64,000 nt of DNA. Source: Hemileia vastatrix. Its lineage: Eukaryota; Basidiomycota; Pucciniomycetes; Pucciniales; Zaghouaniaceae. Shown one piece after another: positions 23,104-35,039 of this stretch. The stretch's first letter is position 1. Every line of letters begins with the position of its first letter. The stretch is taken from the NCBI GenBank assembly GCA_030280995.1, contig JASXTE010000001.1, positions 7,721,001 through 7,785,000 of the forward strand, read 5' to 3'. Made by a program: the position numbers and the translations under genes. The notes under the pieces were generated by a model. The model was not told where the DNA came from. It searched no databases and saw nothing but the letters and a program-made list of their open reading frames with translations.

Positions 23104-24197
23104 TGTAGTCAATCCTATAGTACTAGCTATAGGCCTTGACCAAGGGAGTTGGAGAAAAACCAGAGAGAAAATCCCCTGTCCCTTTAGAAAAATAGAGTGA
23201 GATTTACTTGCTAAAGTAAGTTGGTTCCTGTTTTGCTAGAGCTCCTGTTTAACACACTTGACTGCTTGATGAGCCAAGAAAGTAGTCCCCAGATAGACTA
23301 CCAGACCAAAGAACTGAAATGTAGAACAAAGTCCACACCAGAGACAGCAAAGATACTTGATGTAGGCTGCAAATCCACACCAGAGACAGCAATAATACTT
23401 GCTATAGCTTGCAAGACTATAACAGAGAAAACAGTTGCTAAAGTTAAATTAAATGAAGAGCTCACTTGCAACAAACACAGCCAATTGTGGCCAGAAAACA
23501 GTGAAAACTGAGTGAGGAACAATGATATCACCTCCGGATGGTTGTATGATGATTAAGGTTGCCCCAAACTGTCTTATTCACTATGTACACACAGACCACT
23601 AACTAAGAGCCCATGCGCACCCACCAATCTGGCGCCTGTACCTGCCAAATTGCATAAAAAACACTCCTGGAGCGCTCCCCAACCTCCTAAAACAGAGGCG
23701 GGCGGGCCGCCCGACGTCGGAGATGCTGCCTGAAGCGGCCCGGCCTCCCTGAAGCCAGAAAACCAATAAAAACCACTAATCTACTTAGAAAAATTAGCTA
23801 CAACTACTAAAACCTTTAAAACACGGAATTTCACTATAACAACATTGAGAAATGAAATATAGAGAAAAATTAGCTCTATCCAATGGTACTAAGCACTTAA
23901 CCCTAAGACTTAAGGTTAGCCCGTAAAACACGAAAAACAAAATTAAACAGCAATCTTTTATAAATGAAAAATGAGGAAATGACCCCTTAAAACTCAGAAT
24001 ATAAAAAATGTCTTCAAGACATAAAATATAGAGAAGAACCAGGGCTATCCAATGATAGTACCCACATACCCGCAAACCCAATATCCACGGAATAAAACCA
24101 GAAAAAATACCAAATTTCTTAACAGATGTCAATTAAGACATGCACAAACAGCGCCAAATCACACAACAAAGGCCCCTGACAATGTTGGAAGACCACA
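23104..24197. mobile_element. 1.1-kb solo-LTR-like insertion in E RT
   Basis: Absent from F at the same codon position. Termini TGTAGTC...GACCACA are of TG...CA type. Flanks are ACGT on the left and AAGT on the right, an imperfect duplication. Inside are a 42-bp tandem repeat (about 23328-23440, repeating the residues KSTPETA), a GC-rich patch near 23695-23755 and two diverged copies of a segment of about 90 bp offset by about 170 bp (23819 and 23989). No coding function is seen. A solo LTR of another family is the simplest reading. Confidence 0.5.
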
Positions 24198-26910
24198 AAG
24201 TTAGATGATATCTAACCTTTTCCTAGAATTAGCTCTATACATGCTACCTTACCGGGTGCTAAATATATCAGCTGCTTGGATGGTAATAAGGGATATCACC
24301 AGGTACCTGTTGAGAAAAATTCTCAGAATTTTCTGATGATTGCTACTCATATGGGTATTTATAAGTATATTAGGATGCCATTTGGCCCTATAAATGCCCC
24401 TTCAGTTTTTCAAAAAGTCATGGATAACACATTCCATCAAGAGATAATTGAAGGATGGCTGATGGTTTATATTGATGATATCATTATATTCTCAAAAACA
24501 TTTGAGGACCATCTCAACCACCTGTGTAAAGTGTTCCAAAAAATGGATGAAATAAATATGACACTTGCTTTGAAGAAACGTAAATTTGGTTTCCATTCTT
24601 TAAAAGTTCTTGGTCATGTTGTTTCAGGCTTACAGATATGTGTTGACCAAAACAAAGTGGCAGCCATACAACAGGTGAAGGCTCCTAATACAGTTAGAGA
24701 GCTACAGAGTTTTTTGGGGATGTGTGGATACTATAGACAGTATATTAAAAATTACCAAGTCATAGCTTTACCCCTTACCCAATTAACTAGAAAGGATGTT
24801 GCTTTTGTCTGGAATACTGAAAGACAAAGAGCTTTTGACACTAAGAAACACTGTTTGCTTTCAGCACCTATTCTTGCTTTACCTGACTTTAATCAACCAT
24901 TTGTTTTATATACTGATGCCAGTTTTATTGGTCTGGGTGCTGACCTCCATCAAAAACAAGTGATGAATGATAAAGTATCAGAAGTAGTAATTTTTTATAT
25001 TTCAAGAACCTTGAGAAATAGTGAATTGAAATATGGTGCTACTCAATTGGAATGTTTAGCTGTAGTGTGGGCTCTAGAAAAGCTACATTATTACCTAGAT
25101 AACCAGAAATTTGAACTTGTCACTGACTGTAGTGCAGTTAAATCCCTCTTAAATTTGAAAACACCTAACAGACATATGTTCAGATGGCAGTTAGCTGTTT
25201 AAGAGTACAGAGGGAGAATGACAATTATTCATAGGCCTGGTATTGTTCACTCAAATGTGGACATGTTATCAAGGTTAACTTTACCAAATGATGACTCTAA
25301 TCCTTCTTATGATCCTGAGGATGAAATTATTCATATTCATGGGATATATGTGGTTGATATGCAGGAAGAGCTATTGCAGCTTATTATGGATTCATATGAT
25401 AAGGACACTGACTTAAAAAAGTTATGCACCATATTAAATGATCCAAAGAATTCTTCAATACAAGCATTAATTAAAACCCTTCCACCTAAGTACCAAAAAG
25501 CTTTGGAAAAAGGTAAATTTAAAAATTGATGAAGGATATCTATATTATAGAAGAAAGTTGAGTGATGTCATTGTTATTCCTCCTTCTATGAAAGAAATCA
25601 TCTTGAAAATTTTTCATGATTACATATTAGCTGGACATTTTGATCTTGACAAAAGAATGATCAGAATTAAAAACACTGCGTGGTGGGTTGATATGTCTGA
25701 GGACACCAAATTATATGTTGAATCTTGTGATTCTTGCCAAAAATCAAAAAGATTGACTGGTAAGAGAGCTGGATTAATGCAACATATTGAACCTCCTGAT
25801 GCACCATGGCAAATAATAAACATGGATTTTGTAACAGGATTACCTATTGCTGGTAAAGACAGTTATAACTCTTGTGGGGTTATTGTGGACAGATTCACAA
25901 AAATGTGTAGATTTATCCCTACCCACAAGGATGTTTCCACTAAAGAATTAGCTTTCTTGTGGTGGTCTCACATGTTTAATACTGCTAGTTTTCATAAATC
26001 CATAATCTCTGACAGAGACCCTAAATTTACTTCTGAATTTTGGATGTCTCTGATGGATGTTTGTGGTTGTGATCTGAAACTTTCTACTGCCCATCATCCA
26101 CAGACTGATGGCTTAGCTGAAAGAATGATTCAGACTTTAGAGGACATGATTAGAAGGTATTGTGCCTTTGGCCTTGAGTATAAATATAATGACAGATTCA
26201 CTCATGATTGGGTTACCTTACTTCCTGGGTTGGAATTTGCTTATGATATCACTGTTCATTCTGTTACTCAAAGAAAGCCTTTTGAGCTCTGGCTTGGATA
26301 TGTTCCAAATACTCCTTCACAAATTCTCAATAACAAAATACCTAAATTGGATATACATCCTGGTGTAAAATCTTTTCTTCAAATGCAACAACTGTGCAGG
26401 AATCATGCTCAAAAATTTATTGAAAAATCATTTGAATATGAGAAGAAGAGATGGGATAAATCCCATAAAGAATACACTTTTAAAAAGGGTGATGAAGTGT
26501 TGATTTCTACAGTCCACTTCAATTTACAAGGCAATAACAAATTGAAAGACCCATTTGTTGGTCCATTTGTTGTCAGAAGAATGATTGGAGATAATGCAGT
26601 TGAGGTTATTTTGTATTCTCCATATGACAGAAAACATCCTTTTTTTCCAATATCTCTTCTGAAACCTTACACATCCAATAGTGATTTATTTCGAAAAAGG
26701 AGGGGAAGACCAAAGAAAACCCCAAATGAAATCACTGAAACAGCAGAAATTGAAAAAATTCTGAATGACAGATTAGTCACTGCTGAAAAAGGTACAGAAT
26801 ACTTATTGAGATTCAAGAATAAATCATCTGAATATGATTCTTGGATATCTGGGAAGGAGATATCAAATCTTCCTACTCTATTAAAAAAGTATAAAAAGAA
26901 AAAATCATAG
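24198..26910 (+). pseudogene. pol: Element E pol, RT palm to chromodomain
   Basis: RT with YIDDIIIFSK (near 24470), RNase H with LYTDASFIGLGA (near 24910), integrase zinc-binding region (25610-25760), integrase core with IISDRDPKF and GLAERMIQTLEDM (25800-26150), and a C-terminal chromodomain (about 26730-26905). A TAA at 25201 (CAA in F) and a frameshift between 25503 and 25560 disable it. Confidence 0.9.
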
Positions 26911-26945
26911 CATTTTATTATTATTATTTTTTTAGAGTGAGGGAG

Positions 26946-27738
26946 TGTCAGCCAGGCTGCTAGACTTACCCAGTAAAATAATTAATTATCTTACTGAGGT
27001 GAAGCCACGCCTTTTAGATCCTTATTAATAATTAATCATTAGATACTTATGTATTAATTACAATTAACTAACTAAGTACACTAAGTAATTAATTAATAAA
27101 AATAAGTAATTGTCCCACATATATTTTTACTCCCAAACACCGTGCTCAATAATACAGATGAGATGGGAATAAAAATTAGTATTAAAAAATATAAAATTAT
27201 AAAAAGAAAAATACTTTTTCAAATACTTTTATTTAGATTTTATTGATTCAATATTTCAAATCAAATGTTCTTGCACTAAAATGTGGCGGACAAAAGGGTT
27301 CATAGTTTTATTTCAAATAAAATAAATACTTTTACGCACTATTTAGACTTACTCTTATTATTTCACATACTCTCTTTATTTAAGTTTTTCCTCTCATACT
27401 CTTGTACTAGGGGATGGTAATTCCATGTTCTATTTTCTCACATTTTGCCTACAAAAGGCCTTTACTCTTTTTTGTCTTTTTGTTTTTTCATTCCTTACTT
27501 ACTTATTACATTTACACAACACAAATACTATTTCTATACTTTTATAAAATTAGTACTTATATCAACGTATATCTAATCTATAAAATATATTAATATTTAA
27601 CACTACCTCTTATTATTTGAGTAATACAATCAGTTTGATTAAAAAATATGTACATTACTTTTTGAGAGTCCATTAAAACCCAAAAAAATCCTCCTATAAC
27701 CTCGAATAAATCTTCTAGACCAAAAGTATCCCTTGACA
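26946..27738 (+). repeat. 3' LTR of element E
   Basis: 793 bp, preceded by the polypurine tract and followed by AAAAC. The TATA box is changed to TACAAAA. Confidence 0.93.
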
Positions 27739-27750
27739 AAAACCCCCAAT

Positions 27751-28932
27751 TGTCAGTGTATGCTAGTATCCAAGTAATATTTAATAGTACATATTAATTT
27801 TCCTACTACTTATTAATAAATGATTTAGTGATTAAACCTCAGGGGAAGACTAATAAAATAGTTATGCACAATATTAACCAACAATATCTGGATTGGTGTG
27901 GGCTAGTGGTGGAAAATAAGTTAATAAAATATAGTTATAGCTAATATAAAGATAATATCCATTAATAAATGCTGTAAAATACATTTTTTTATAACAATAA
28001 TTGTTTTATAATGTTTTTGAAATTTTAGTAAGTTTTTGATTGATTGATTGATGTCCAATAACCATCAAGATCCTCCCTTACTTATACCAAAATCCACTGG
28101 AGTGCACAGACCTTCAATCCAGATGATGTCACTGCTATCCACAGAAATTACAGAACTTTGAGGGCTCATAAACTCCTCATGGAATCCACTTAAAGTGGTT
28201 TCAACACCCAGACCTCCAGTGAGGACCCTCCATCATAATTAATGATATCATAAACCCATACCATAAATAGAGGAAGCAGATAAAAGCAGATACCATAAAG
28301 AAACAGGTAAAATAACTCATCCAAAGAGTATAGAATGAAACCCAAAGAATATAAAGGAACTAAATAAACTTTCCAAGCCCCCAACAACATTCACAAGCAT
28401 CCATATTAACCCAATAATCATATCTCAACCCATCAATTGGAGAATATCTATTATGTAAGCAGAGTTAGTTGTCCAAACTGGATATATGCACCTGGAAAAG
28501 TTGTATATGCTTTTTAGGAGTGGTGAGTCCATTAAATCCATCCATATGACCTAAAATAAGCATAAAAAAGCTTTTAGGCTATTGAGAGGTTTAAACCCGC
28601 TTATAGACCTATATATACATAATATAGCTACTTATTTCACTGAATATGAGGCTTACGCATACATATAAGCTTATTTATATCTATAATAATTTAATATCAC
28701 TTAAGATAAGTATATTATGAGTCCACTAGCATCTTAATAAGTATTATGGTGCTTTGGATAAGCTATATAAACTTATATAAGTCATTTAATAGTGTAATAA
28801 ATATATATATAAGCATAAAAACAATATGTATAAGTATTATAACCAAAAATTTTACTTATAAGCCTAATGAAATTAAGGTTATCTTTTTTTAAAAATAAGA
28901 ATTAATCAGTCCTGTGAATACCTAGGCTGACA
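27751..28932 (-). repeat. 5' LTR of element H (1182 bp)
   Basis: On the minus strand it begins TGTCAGCCTAGGTATTCACA and ends ATACACTGACA, then ATTGGGGG. The same start sequence opens the G 3' LTR at 35032, and the same end recurs at 53. Its middle (28440-28900) is rich in TAAGC/ATAAG motifs and may contain a small unrecognised insertion. Confidence 0.7.
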
Positions 28933-30979
28933 TAGAGCATGTTCAATCATCTTTAAATTAGCCCAGGTAAAAAATAATAAACCTCACTTAAAGCCCCAAA
29001 CAGACATGATGGAATCCAATATGAATTTTGATTAATTAATAATTAAATGTTTTATATATAAAGTATAAGAACTCACATAATCAATTCAAGAAAATATAGA
29101 TAAATAAAGTTTAAGAAATGTTTTAAAGAAAATTTAGAGAAATGAGGCTTTAAAGATGCTGCTTGTTCTCATCACAAATGAGCCAATTTTTATAATTTCT
29201 ATTTATCTGGAAGACCAAAGTTGCTTCTGAAGAGCAATGACTTGGGTCATTTTATCCAGGCTAAGGAAATTTTTTTCTTTCCATTTTCTTTTGAATTTTT
29301 TTTCACTTTTTTTCAGCTTTCCCAAACAGGCTGCTCCTGGCTGGGAGTTTTATTTTATTTTTTTATTTTTTGAAAAACCACAAGAATTTGGAATTGGCAG
29401 TATATATATAAATTTGTGCTTGTACATTAATAGATGGGGATTATGACTAGGTTTAGTTATTGGTCTTTCATAAAGCTAAAGAAACCTCCAATAAGAAAAT
29501 TCTATAATTATAATTCACTCAGCACCCAGTGCATGTAATAGGATTTTTTTAATATTTTATTGTTTGCTTTATAATTAAGGAATGGGGATCTGAAAAGATG
29601 AAAATTTCAAAATAAAATGACTCAATAATTTTAATTAACCACTATCTGGGAGTCTATTTAATAATAATGATTTTATTCCTGTTTTAAATTTATTGAAACA
29701 ATGATTGTTTTACAGTCTGATGAGAAAATTTTTTTTATTGAAACTATGGTATATATATGGTTCTATAAGGTGAAAGCAGCTCCATCTTATACCTAAATAA
29801 ATTGTATTTTTTTAATTTATGTGGTAAAAGTAAAGGAAATAATAGTATAATAGTGTTATACTCTCTGACTATCTTTATATAGTTTAATGTTAATTTTTTC
29901 ATACATGCTGTTCAATTAAAAAAATCTGAATAGATAGAAACTGAGGAAGTTACAAGAAGCTTTAAAAAAAGTTAGTAATTGTGGATATGTAGGTATGTCA
30001 GTGAGAATTATCATAGTAGAAAATGGTGTTGTTAAAGAAATAGGATTCTCCCTAAGAAACACCCTATTATTTTAGAAAGAAGGACAGCAATATATAAAGT
30101 GATAAACAGTATCTTAACCACCTGTATTATAGCACAGACATAGATTATCTGAAGAAAAATTGAAATGAAAAAAGTAAGTCCCAAAGCTAATATGGCCACA
30201 TCTTAATTGTGGCAATATTGAATTAAAACTTCTTGGCAATAGGTTTCTGGAAGTTTTTTAATTAATTGGGTCATACTATCCACAAATGTTCTTAAGATTT
30301 TGTTCCAATCAGGGACATATAAGAATATTTTGAGTTGGTTTGTGATGAGTTTGTTTGGAGGCTCATTTGGGGTGAGGAAAATGAAAGGGGATGCACATGA
30401 AAGCTACATGAGAGTCAGTGACCATCATTTTAGCCCATTTTTTTGAAATTTCATTACACTTGATACCATAATGGCAAGTGAACCAAGAAATGTAGAATTT
30501 TATTTGAGGTAATTTGAAGATGAGAAATTTGAATGTAAAGATGGACACCTTTTTGTAATGTTGGGGAGGACAATAAAGCATGTATTACTGTTTTATTTTC
30601 TTAAAAGAGGTATCCTTGCCTGAGACATCAAGATATGTGGTGAGAAATAACCATCTGAAGTGTTAAGATGACCCCTTGGACTTGAAATTCAAAAATGGAA
30701 TTATCCTCAGCAGCTCCAAAGGGCTACTGAATTACCATGTTAATACATGGGCAGAAGGAAGCTGTTTCTGCACCTTTCCCTGTGATTAAAGATCATTCAG
30801 AGTATAAAATAGTCTCCTGAGGTGTAAGTGATTGTAGTAGATTTGAAAATAACTCATACAGTTCTTTCTTAGATGAAAAAGCTTTTTGGTTTATGAAAAA
30901 TGAACTAAATTATGGATGATCCAATGTGGTTAAGGAAAAGGGGTTGAGAGTTTCTTCTGGATAGGTGGGGATCCACTTT
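28933..30979. other. AT-rich stretch without recognisable genes
   Basis: Begins with the right TSD copy TAGAG of element H. Only short unsupported ORFs are present (for example 29237-29446 plus and 30363-30581 minus). It may be host intergenic DNA or very old repeats. Confidence 0.5.
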
Positions 30980-31598
30980 CACTACAATAAATGTATGTGT
31001 TGCCATTGAGCACAAAAATTACAAAACATTTGTGCAAAAGTTACAAAAAACGTTTTTTCTTTGCACTTAAGACCCACTTAAGAGCTTTAAGTGCCAAAAA
31101 TAATTTTTACTTAACTTTTGCATAATTGTTGCACCATTTTTGCACCCCAAGACAAAACAAAGACTTTCATTGAAATAATCATCCAAAATATCAATAAAAA
31201 TAATGATGATGGAAGTCAGCAGAATAAAAGAAAATTAAAAAAGAAAATTCATTTGAATTTTCTACTTTCCCATATATCAAATATAGTGTACTATAAAAAT
31301 AGAGTGGATCAAAAAATTTCTTGTCCAAAAAAGTTACCAGAAGATTTAATGTATTTAACTGAATCAGGAGAGGATGGAATAAAAGCAGTTATCAGTAATT
31401 CTTTTAAACCTCAATTTATTTTTGAAAATAATTCTTTTAATGGTTCAAAAGATGAAACCTTTATTCAACTATTCAATCTCAGAATAACAATATATTAAAT
31501 GGTTTTGGTTTGCTTACCAATGAGGAATACAAATTTTTAAGGTGGTATTATGATTGGATTTGGTTGGAAACCAGGATTTGATAAAGGCTATTCTCAGA
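30980..31598 (+). other. Possible CACTA-element end with a truncated unknown ORF
   Basis: Starts CACTACAATAAATG, then carries several short variants of GCACAAAAATTACAAAA and TTTTGCACC, resembling subterminal transposase sites. A 126-codon ORF (31118-31498), Lys/Asn-rich, contains LTESGEDGIKAV. After a frameshift the neighbouring frame continues with LLTNEEYKFLRWYYDWIWLE to a TGA near 31588. I do not recognise the protein. The segment ends where element C begins. Confidence 0.35.
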
Positions 31599-32930
31599 CC
31601 GTGATCTCGAAGTCGATTTAGAACCTGTCAAACATGATGAATATGTTCATCCAGTGTCTTCGAGAAATTAAAATATCATCTAAATAGACAACAACAAATT
31701 GTTCGACAACATCTTGAAAGATGTCATTGACAAAGGTTTGAAAAGTCAATGGTGCGTTACACAATCCAAAAGGCATAACTAAATATTTAAAACTACCAAA
31801 TCTAGTGCGCATTGCAGTCAGTGGTTCATGACCTTCCGCAATGCAAATAAGATTGTAAGCGCCTCTAAGATCAATTTTAGAAAAGAAATTAGCACCATTA
31901 AAAAGAGTAAGAAGCAATGACATAGGAGGAACAGGATATTCATTCTTCTTAGTGACTGTGTTGAGCTTTCTATAGTCAACAAACAACCTAAGACTACTGT
32001 CCTTTTTCTTTACAAAAAGAACAGGGGAGCTGGTTGGAGATTTACTGGCTCTGATGAAACCTTTGGCTACATTCTCTGCAAATTAGTCTCAAAGAACTTG
32101 AGATTTGTCCTTTGACAAAGAATAGACAGGACCTGCCAGAGGTACTGGACCTATTAACTCTATTTGATGGTCGTAGGGTTGATGAGGTGGTAACTTATCG
32201 TCCTTGCAGATTGATTAAACATTGAGGAAATCATGATAGATATCTGGTAGAGTTGATTTGTTTGTCCTCATCATATTTGAGAGAATCTGTCAAGGGAAGA
32301 CCGGAATTGAGAGAGCATAATTCAATTACTTCGAGGCAATTTAAATCCTCTTCGAGTGAAGTCATTGAGCTAGAATGGTTAGCCAATTGCTCATTTAGAG
32401 AAATATCAGATGCTTGCAAGTCATCTGGCACAGATTTGTCCTCTAGCAGGACGTTGTCAGGCGGGTTGTTTAACTCCCTATTGAACTGCATTGAATATTT
32501 AGAAATATACTTAGTGCGTGGGGTGATCAATCCCCGTGACAAATCAATTTCAGGATTCCAATGCGTTAAAAAGTCATGGCCAAGGATGGTATTGTCCATT
32601 CTTGGGGCATCCAAGACTGATAATTCCCACTCAAAGGTGGGAAAGTTCAGATAGTTGAAAACCCATAAAACTTTCTTCCTTACCTAATATTTGGGTTCCT
32701 CTGATTCAACCAAGTAAATTGGAGTTCAATCAATATCTGTAAATTTCAGTTGTAACTTCTCGGAAAAAGATAAACTAACAAAAGAAATTGAAGCTCCCGA
32801 GTCTATAAGACAACTGAAAGGGGTATCCTCCTTAAAAAGAATGAATCTCAAGCGGTTTAAGGCAACTCCAGTCCTTAAGACATGGAGGTTCTGTGCACTG
32901 GGCGAGATAAGATAGTTTGCTTTGCACACA
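31599..32930 (-). pseudogene. pol: Element C pol (protease and RT, truncated)
   Basis: Protease with FSCLIDSGASISFVSLSF (32726-32929), the linker with TILGHDFLTHWNPEIDL (32231-32614) and RT (31618-32080) with [20 protein letters not shown] and VVVYLDDILI. CGA is retained at 31607-31609, where A, B and D have TGA. It is cut off at 31599. Confidence 0.87.
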
Positions 32931-32989
32931 AGTAAACTATCTACTAGTTTTTTGACTTAGAGCTAGTACCCTCTTTCCTTCAACTTTAC

Positions 32990-34129
32990 ACAATCTTCCA
33001 GCTTGTGCTTACCCCCACAATACATACATAACCCATTATCTGCTCGTCTCTTCCTCTCAGCTTCTTAAAGTTCCCCTTTAGGATCCAGTATTTTGCTGAT
33101 ATTGCCTGGGGTCAAGCTTTTAAGTCAAGGTTTGTCCTTTCCCTTATTGGGTTTGGATTGAGTCGAGGAGGATTGAGTTGTCTGTGGGTGTGAAGAAGGT
33201 CCCAATTTAAAATTTAGGCCTTGAGATTTGTTGGCGTATTGACGATGTTGAACTCGTCCTTAGTAAACGCCATCGAGTTTGAGGGTCTGATCCATTAAAT
33301 CCGTTAAAGTAGTCATATTCTGACCAAGAAGATTTAACTGATCTAGAATCCTCAAAGGAAGTCCTTTTTTGAAATAATACTTGAGGGCAGTATCATTCCA
33401 ACCTACTCGAGTTTGAAGTGCTCTGAAGTTTGAGATATATTCAGAGGCTTTACCATTATCACTCATGCAAAGAAAATCAAGTTCAATTTCTGTGTTTTCA
33501 GTTTTGTTAGGGTCACCAAACAACATGAAGAGTTGGTCTTCAAAATTTTCCCAGTTATTAATAAGTAAGTGGGTTTTAGTCAAAGAGAGCATGAGAAGAT
33601 AAGGTTTGAACCATCTTGCTGCTTTTCCAGCTAGGAAAGAAGAAGCGTAAACAACCTTCAATCGGTCTTTATTGAAGTTTTGAGCGTCATTATGGAACAG
33701 GAGCTTGCAGGTTTGCAAGAAAGGTCGCAATCTGTCTGGAGGTTCTCCATCGAATTTATCAGGAGATTTCATAGAAGGAGTTTTGAATTTAGATCCCTCT
33801 GAAGACGTTGAATTTGAAAGGGTCTTCATGAAAAGTCGCATGAAATCTTCCAGAGATTTAGATGGTCCAGGTTCCGGAGGTTGACCAGAAGGGTGAGTAG
33901 CAGGGGCGGATGGTGCCTCGTGCATTGTATCCTCTCATCTTTCATCATCACTAGAGTCATCAAAATCTTGTGGGATGTCTTCTACAGATTGGACTGAATG
34001 TTGCCGTTCCATTAGGCTGAGTGGCTCCAAAGAGTGAGTGCGGGAAACAGGCTGTGTGGCTATTGGCCTGCCTCTGGCGCGAGCTCTAGTAGTAGCACCC
34101 GTAGGAGGAGTGCGTTGAACAGGTGCCAT
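32990..34129 (-). pseudogene. gag: Element C gag
   Basis: ATG at 34129. An N-terminal block (33935-34129) is followed, after one disruption near 33930, by a 221-codon block (33260-33925) with WFKPYLLMLSLTKTHLLINN. The intact zinc knuckle CMYCGGKHKLEDC (C-x2-C-x3-H-x4-C) lies near 32995-33035. This is the best view of the ancestral gag of the family. Confidence 0.87.
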
Positions 34130-34192
34130 TTTAAGAATTTAGAGAAAAACACCTGAAAAGGGATATAGTAGTGCAAAGAATGAGAACAATGG

Positions 34193-34206
34193 AGAATTAA
34201 ATTATA
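34193..34206 (-). promoter_or_regulatory. Putative self-primed PBS of element C
   Basis: TATAATTTAATTCT on the minus strand, one base from the LTR edge. Its LTR carries the complement with one mismatch near 34535-34550. Confidence 0.6.
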
Positions 34207-34207
34207 G

Positions 34208-35017
34208 GGTCACCGGACGACCTACGCACAAGGTCAAGGATGTTCCTGGAAGTGAAATGGAGAAAGGAGTTTAGAAAATTTGTCGAGACACAGAGGAAAT
34301 GTTCAAGGAAGTGATTTGAAGATTATTCGAAGGAAGAACTACTGCTTCAAGATATGTTTGAGGAGAATTCTAATATAATTTAAAGGTAATATTAAAATTC
34401 TTAAAATCTCACGAAGGGTTGGAAACTCAATAATAAAAGATTTAGGATTTAGAAATGATTACTGAGAAAATAAGGAAAGATACATTAATAATGATTTAAC
34501 CTAAAGCTTTACCACTATTAACTATATATATGTTTTATAATGTAATTCTAAAGAATGTGGAACCAAAATCCCAACCCCTTTTATATCCTTTACTCCTCCT
34601 CGCATTGACCTCATACCCATCCACTATTTTGCACACCACAGACCATTAAAAAGTACATCCATTACACCTGGACCCTCCTCACTAACATCCGTTAACTCTT
34701 TAATCCTCCACTATCCATTCCGTCCATGCTCACTACACCTTTAAATAATTCACAGACATTTAATAAACCTTTTAGTGCATCATTACATCGACTATTGCGC
34801 TGTGCGTTGCTTATTGAGGAAAATAATGAGACACACTATTGAGAGATTGACTAATTTAGATTTAGAGTTTAGACTAGCGCAGTTGAATAGTGAGTACACA
34901 AAGGAAAGTTTCAGTTGCTATGTAGAATTGCTTTCTGCTCTTCGAGTATGGATTTAAACTTCTATTTTATTGATTTAATGAGCTACTTTTGCCTCAAGTG
35001 TCACATGGCGCGTGACA
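34208..35017 (-). repeat. 5' LTR of element C
   Basis: 810 bp, the same length as the B LTRs and colinear with them on the opposite strand. The outer edge is TGTCACGCGCCATGTGACAC and the inner edge GGTGACC, with one terminal base changed. Confidence 0.92.
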
Positions 35018-35032
35018 ATATCCAGGCTGACA
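35018..35032 (-). repeat. First 15 bp of element G 3' LTR
   Basis: TGTCAGCCTGGATAT on the minus strand, matching the start of the H LTR at 28932 with small differences, and then interrupted by the C LTR. Confidence 0.55.
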
Positions 35033-35039
35033 ATCATTT

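Larger units (their letters stand above)
18180..27738 (+). mobile_element. Element E: Ty3 chromovirus, degenerate full-length copy
   Basis: LTRs at 18180-18970 (791 bp) and 26946-27738 (793 bp), TGTCAGCC...TTGACA, with TSD AAAAC at 18175-18179 and 27739-27743. Gag and pol share one frame with F up to about 25529 and carry several stops, one frameshift and a 1094-bp insert. The polypurine tract AGAGTGAGGGAG abuts the 3' LTR. It is the sister of F. Confidence 0.94.
53..28932 (-). mobile_element. Element H: outer shell LTR retrotransposon hosting a nested stack
   Basis: Both ends read TGTCAGTGTA/TGTCAGCC on the appropriate strands and are flanked by TAGAG. Only three H-derived pieces remain: an LTR tip (53-92), about 290 bp of internal DNA (17898-18179 plus 27744-27750) and one full LTR (27751-28932). 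The rest is later insertions A, B, E and a CACTA-like element. On the minus strand the 5' LTR is followed by ATTGGGGG, which could be a tRNA primer-binding site. Its coding region and most of its 3' LTR are lost, probably in the deletion that also removed the 3' end of A. Confidence 0.7.
31599..35017 (-). mobile_element. Element C: Ty3 chromovirus, 3'-truncated copy
   Basis: Same family as A, B and D. From the right: LTR (35017-34208), leader, gag, protease and RT up to about 31599, where it stops abruptly in the RT thumb. The right edge inserts 15 bp inside the LTR of element G. It is the least decayed copy of its gag and protease. Confidence 0.88.

Noticed and set aside
23221..23511. 96-codon ORF with KSTPETA repeats
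   Set aside because: The open frame results from 42-bp tandem repeats within a solo-LTR-like insert; no start context or homology seen.
28933..30979. Host gene in the quiet stretch
   Set aside because: Only short ORFs without conserved motifs or plausible exons could be seen.
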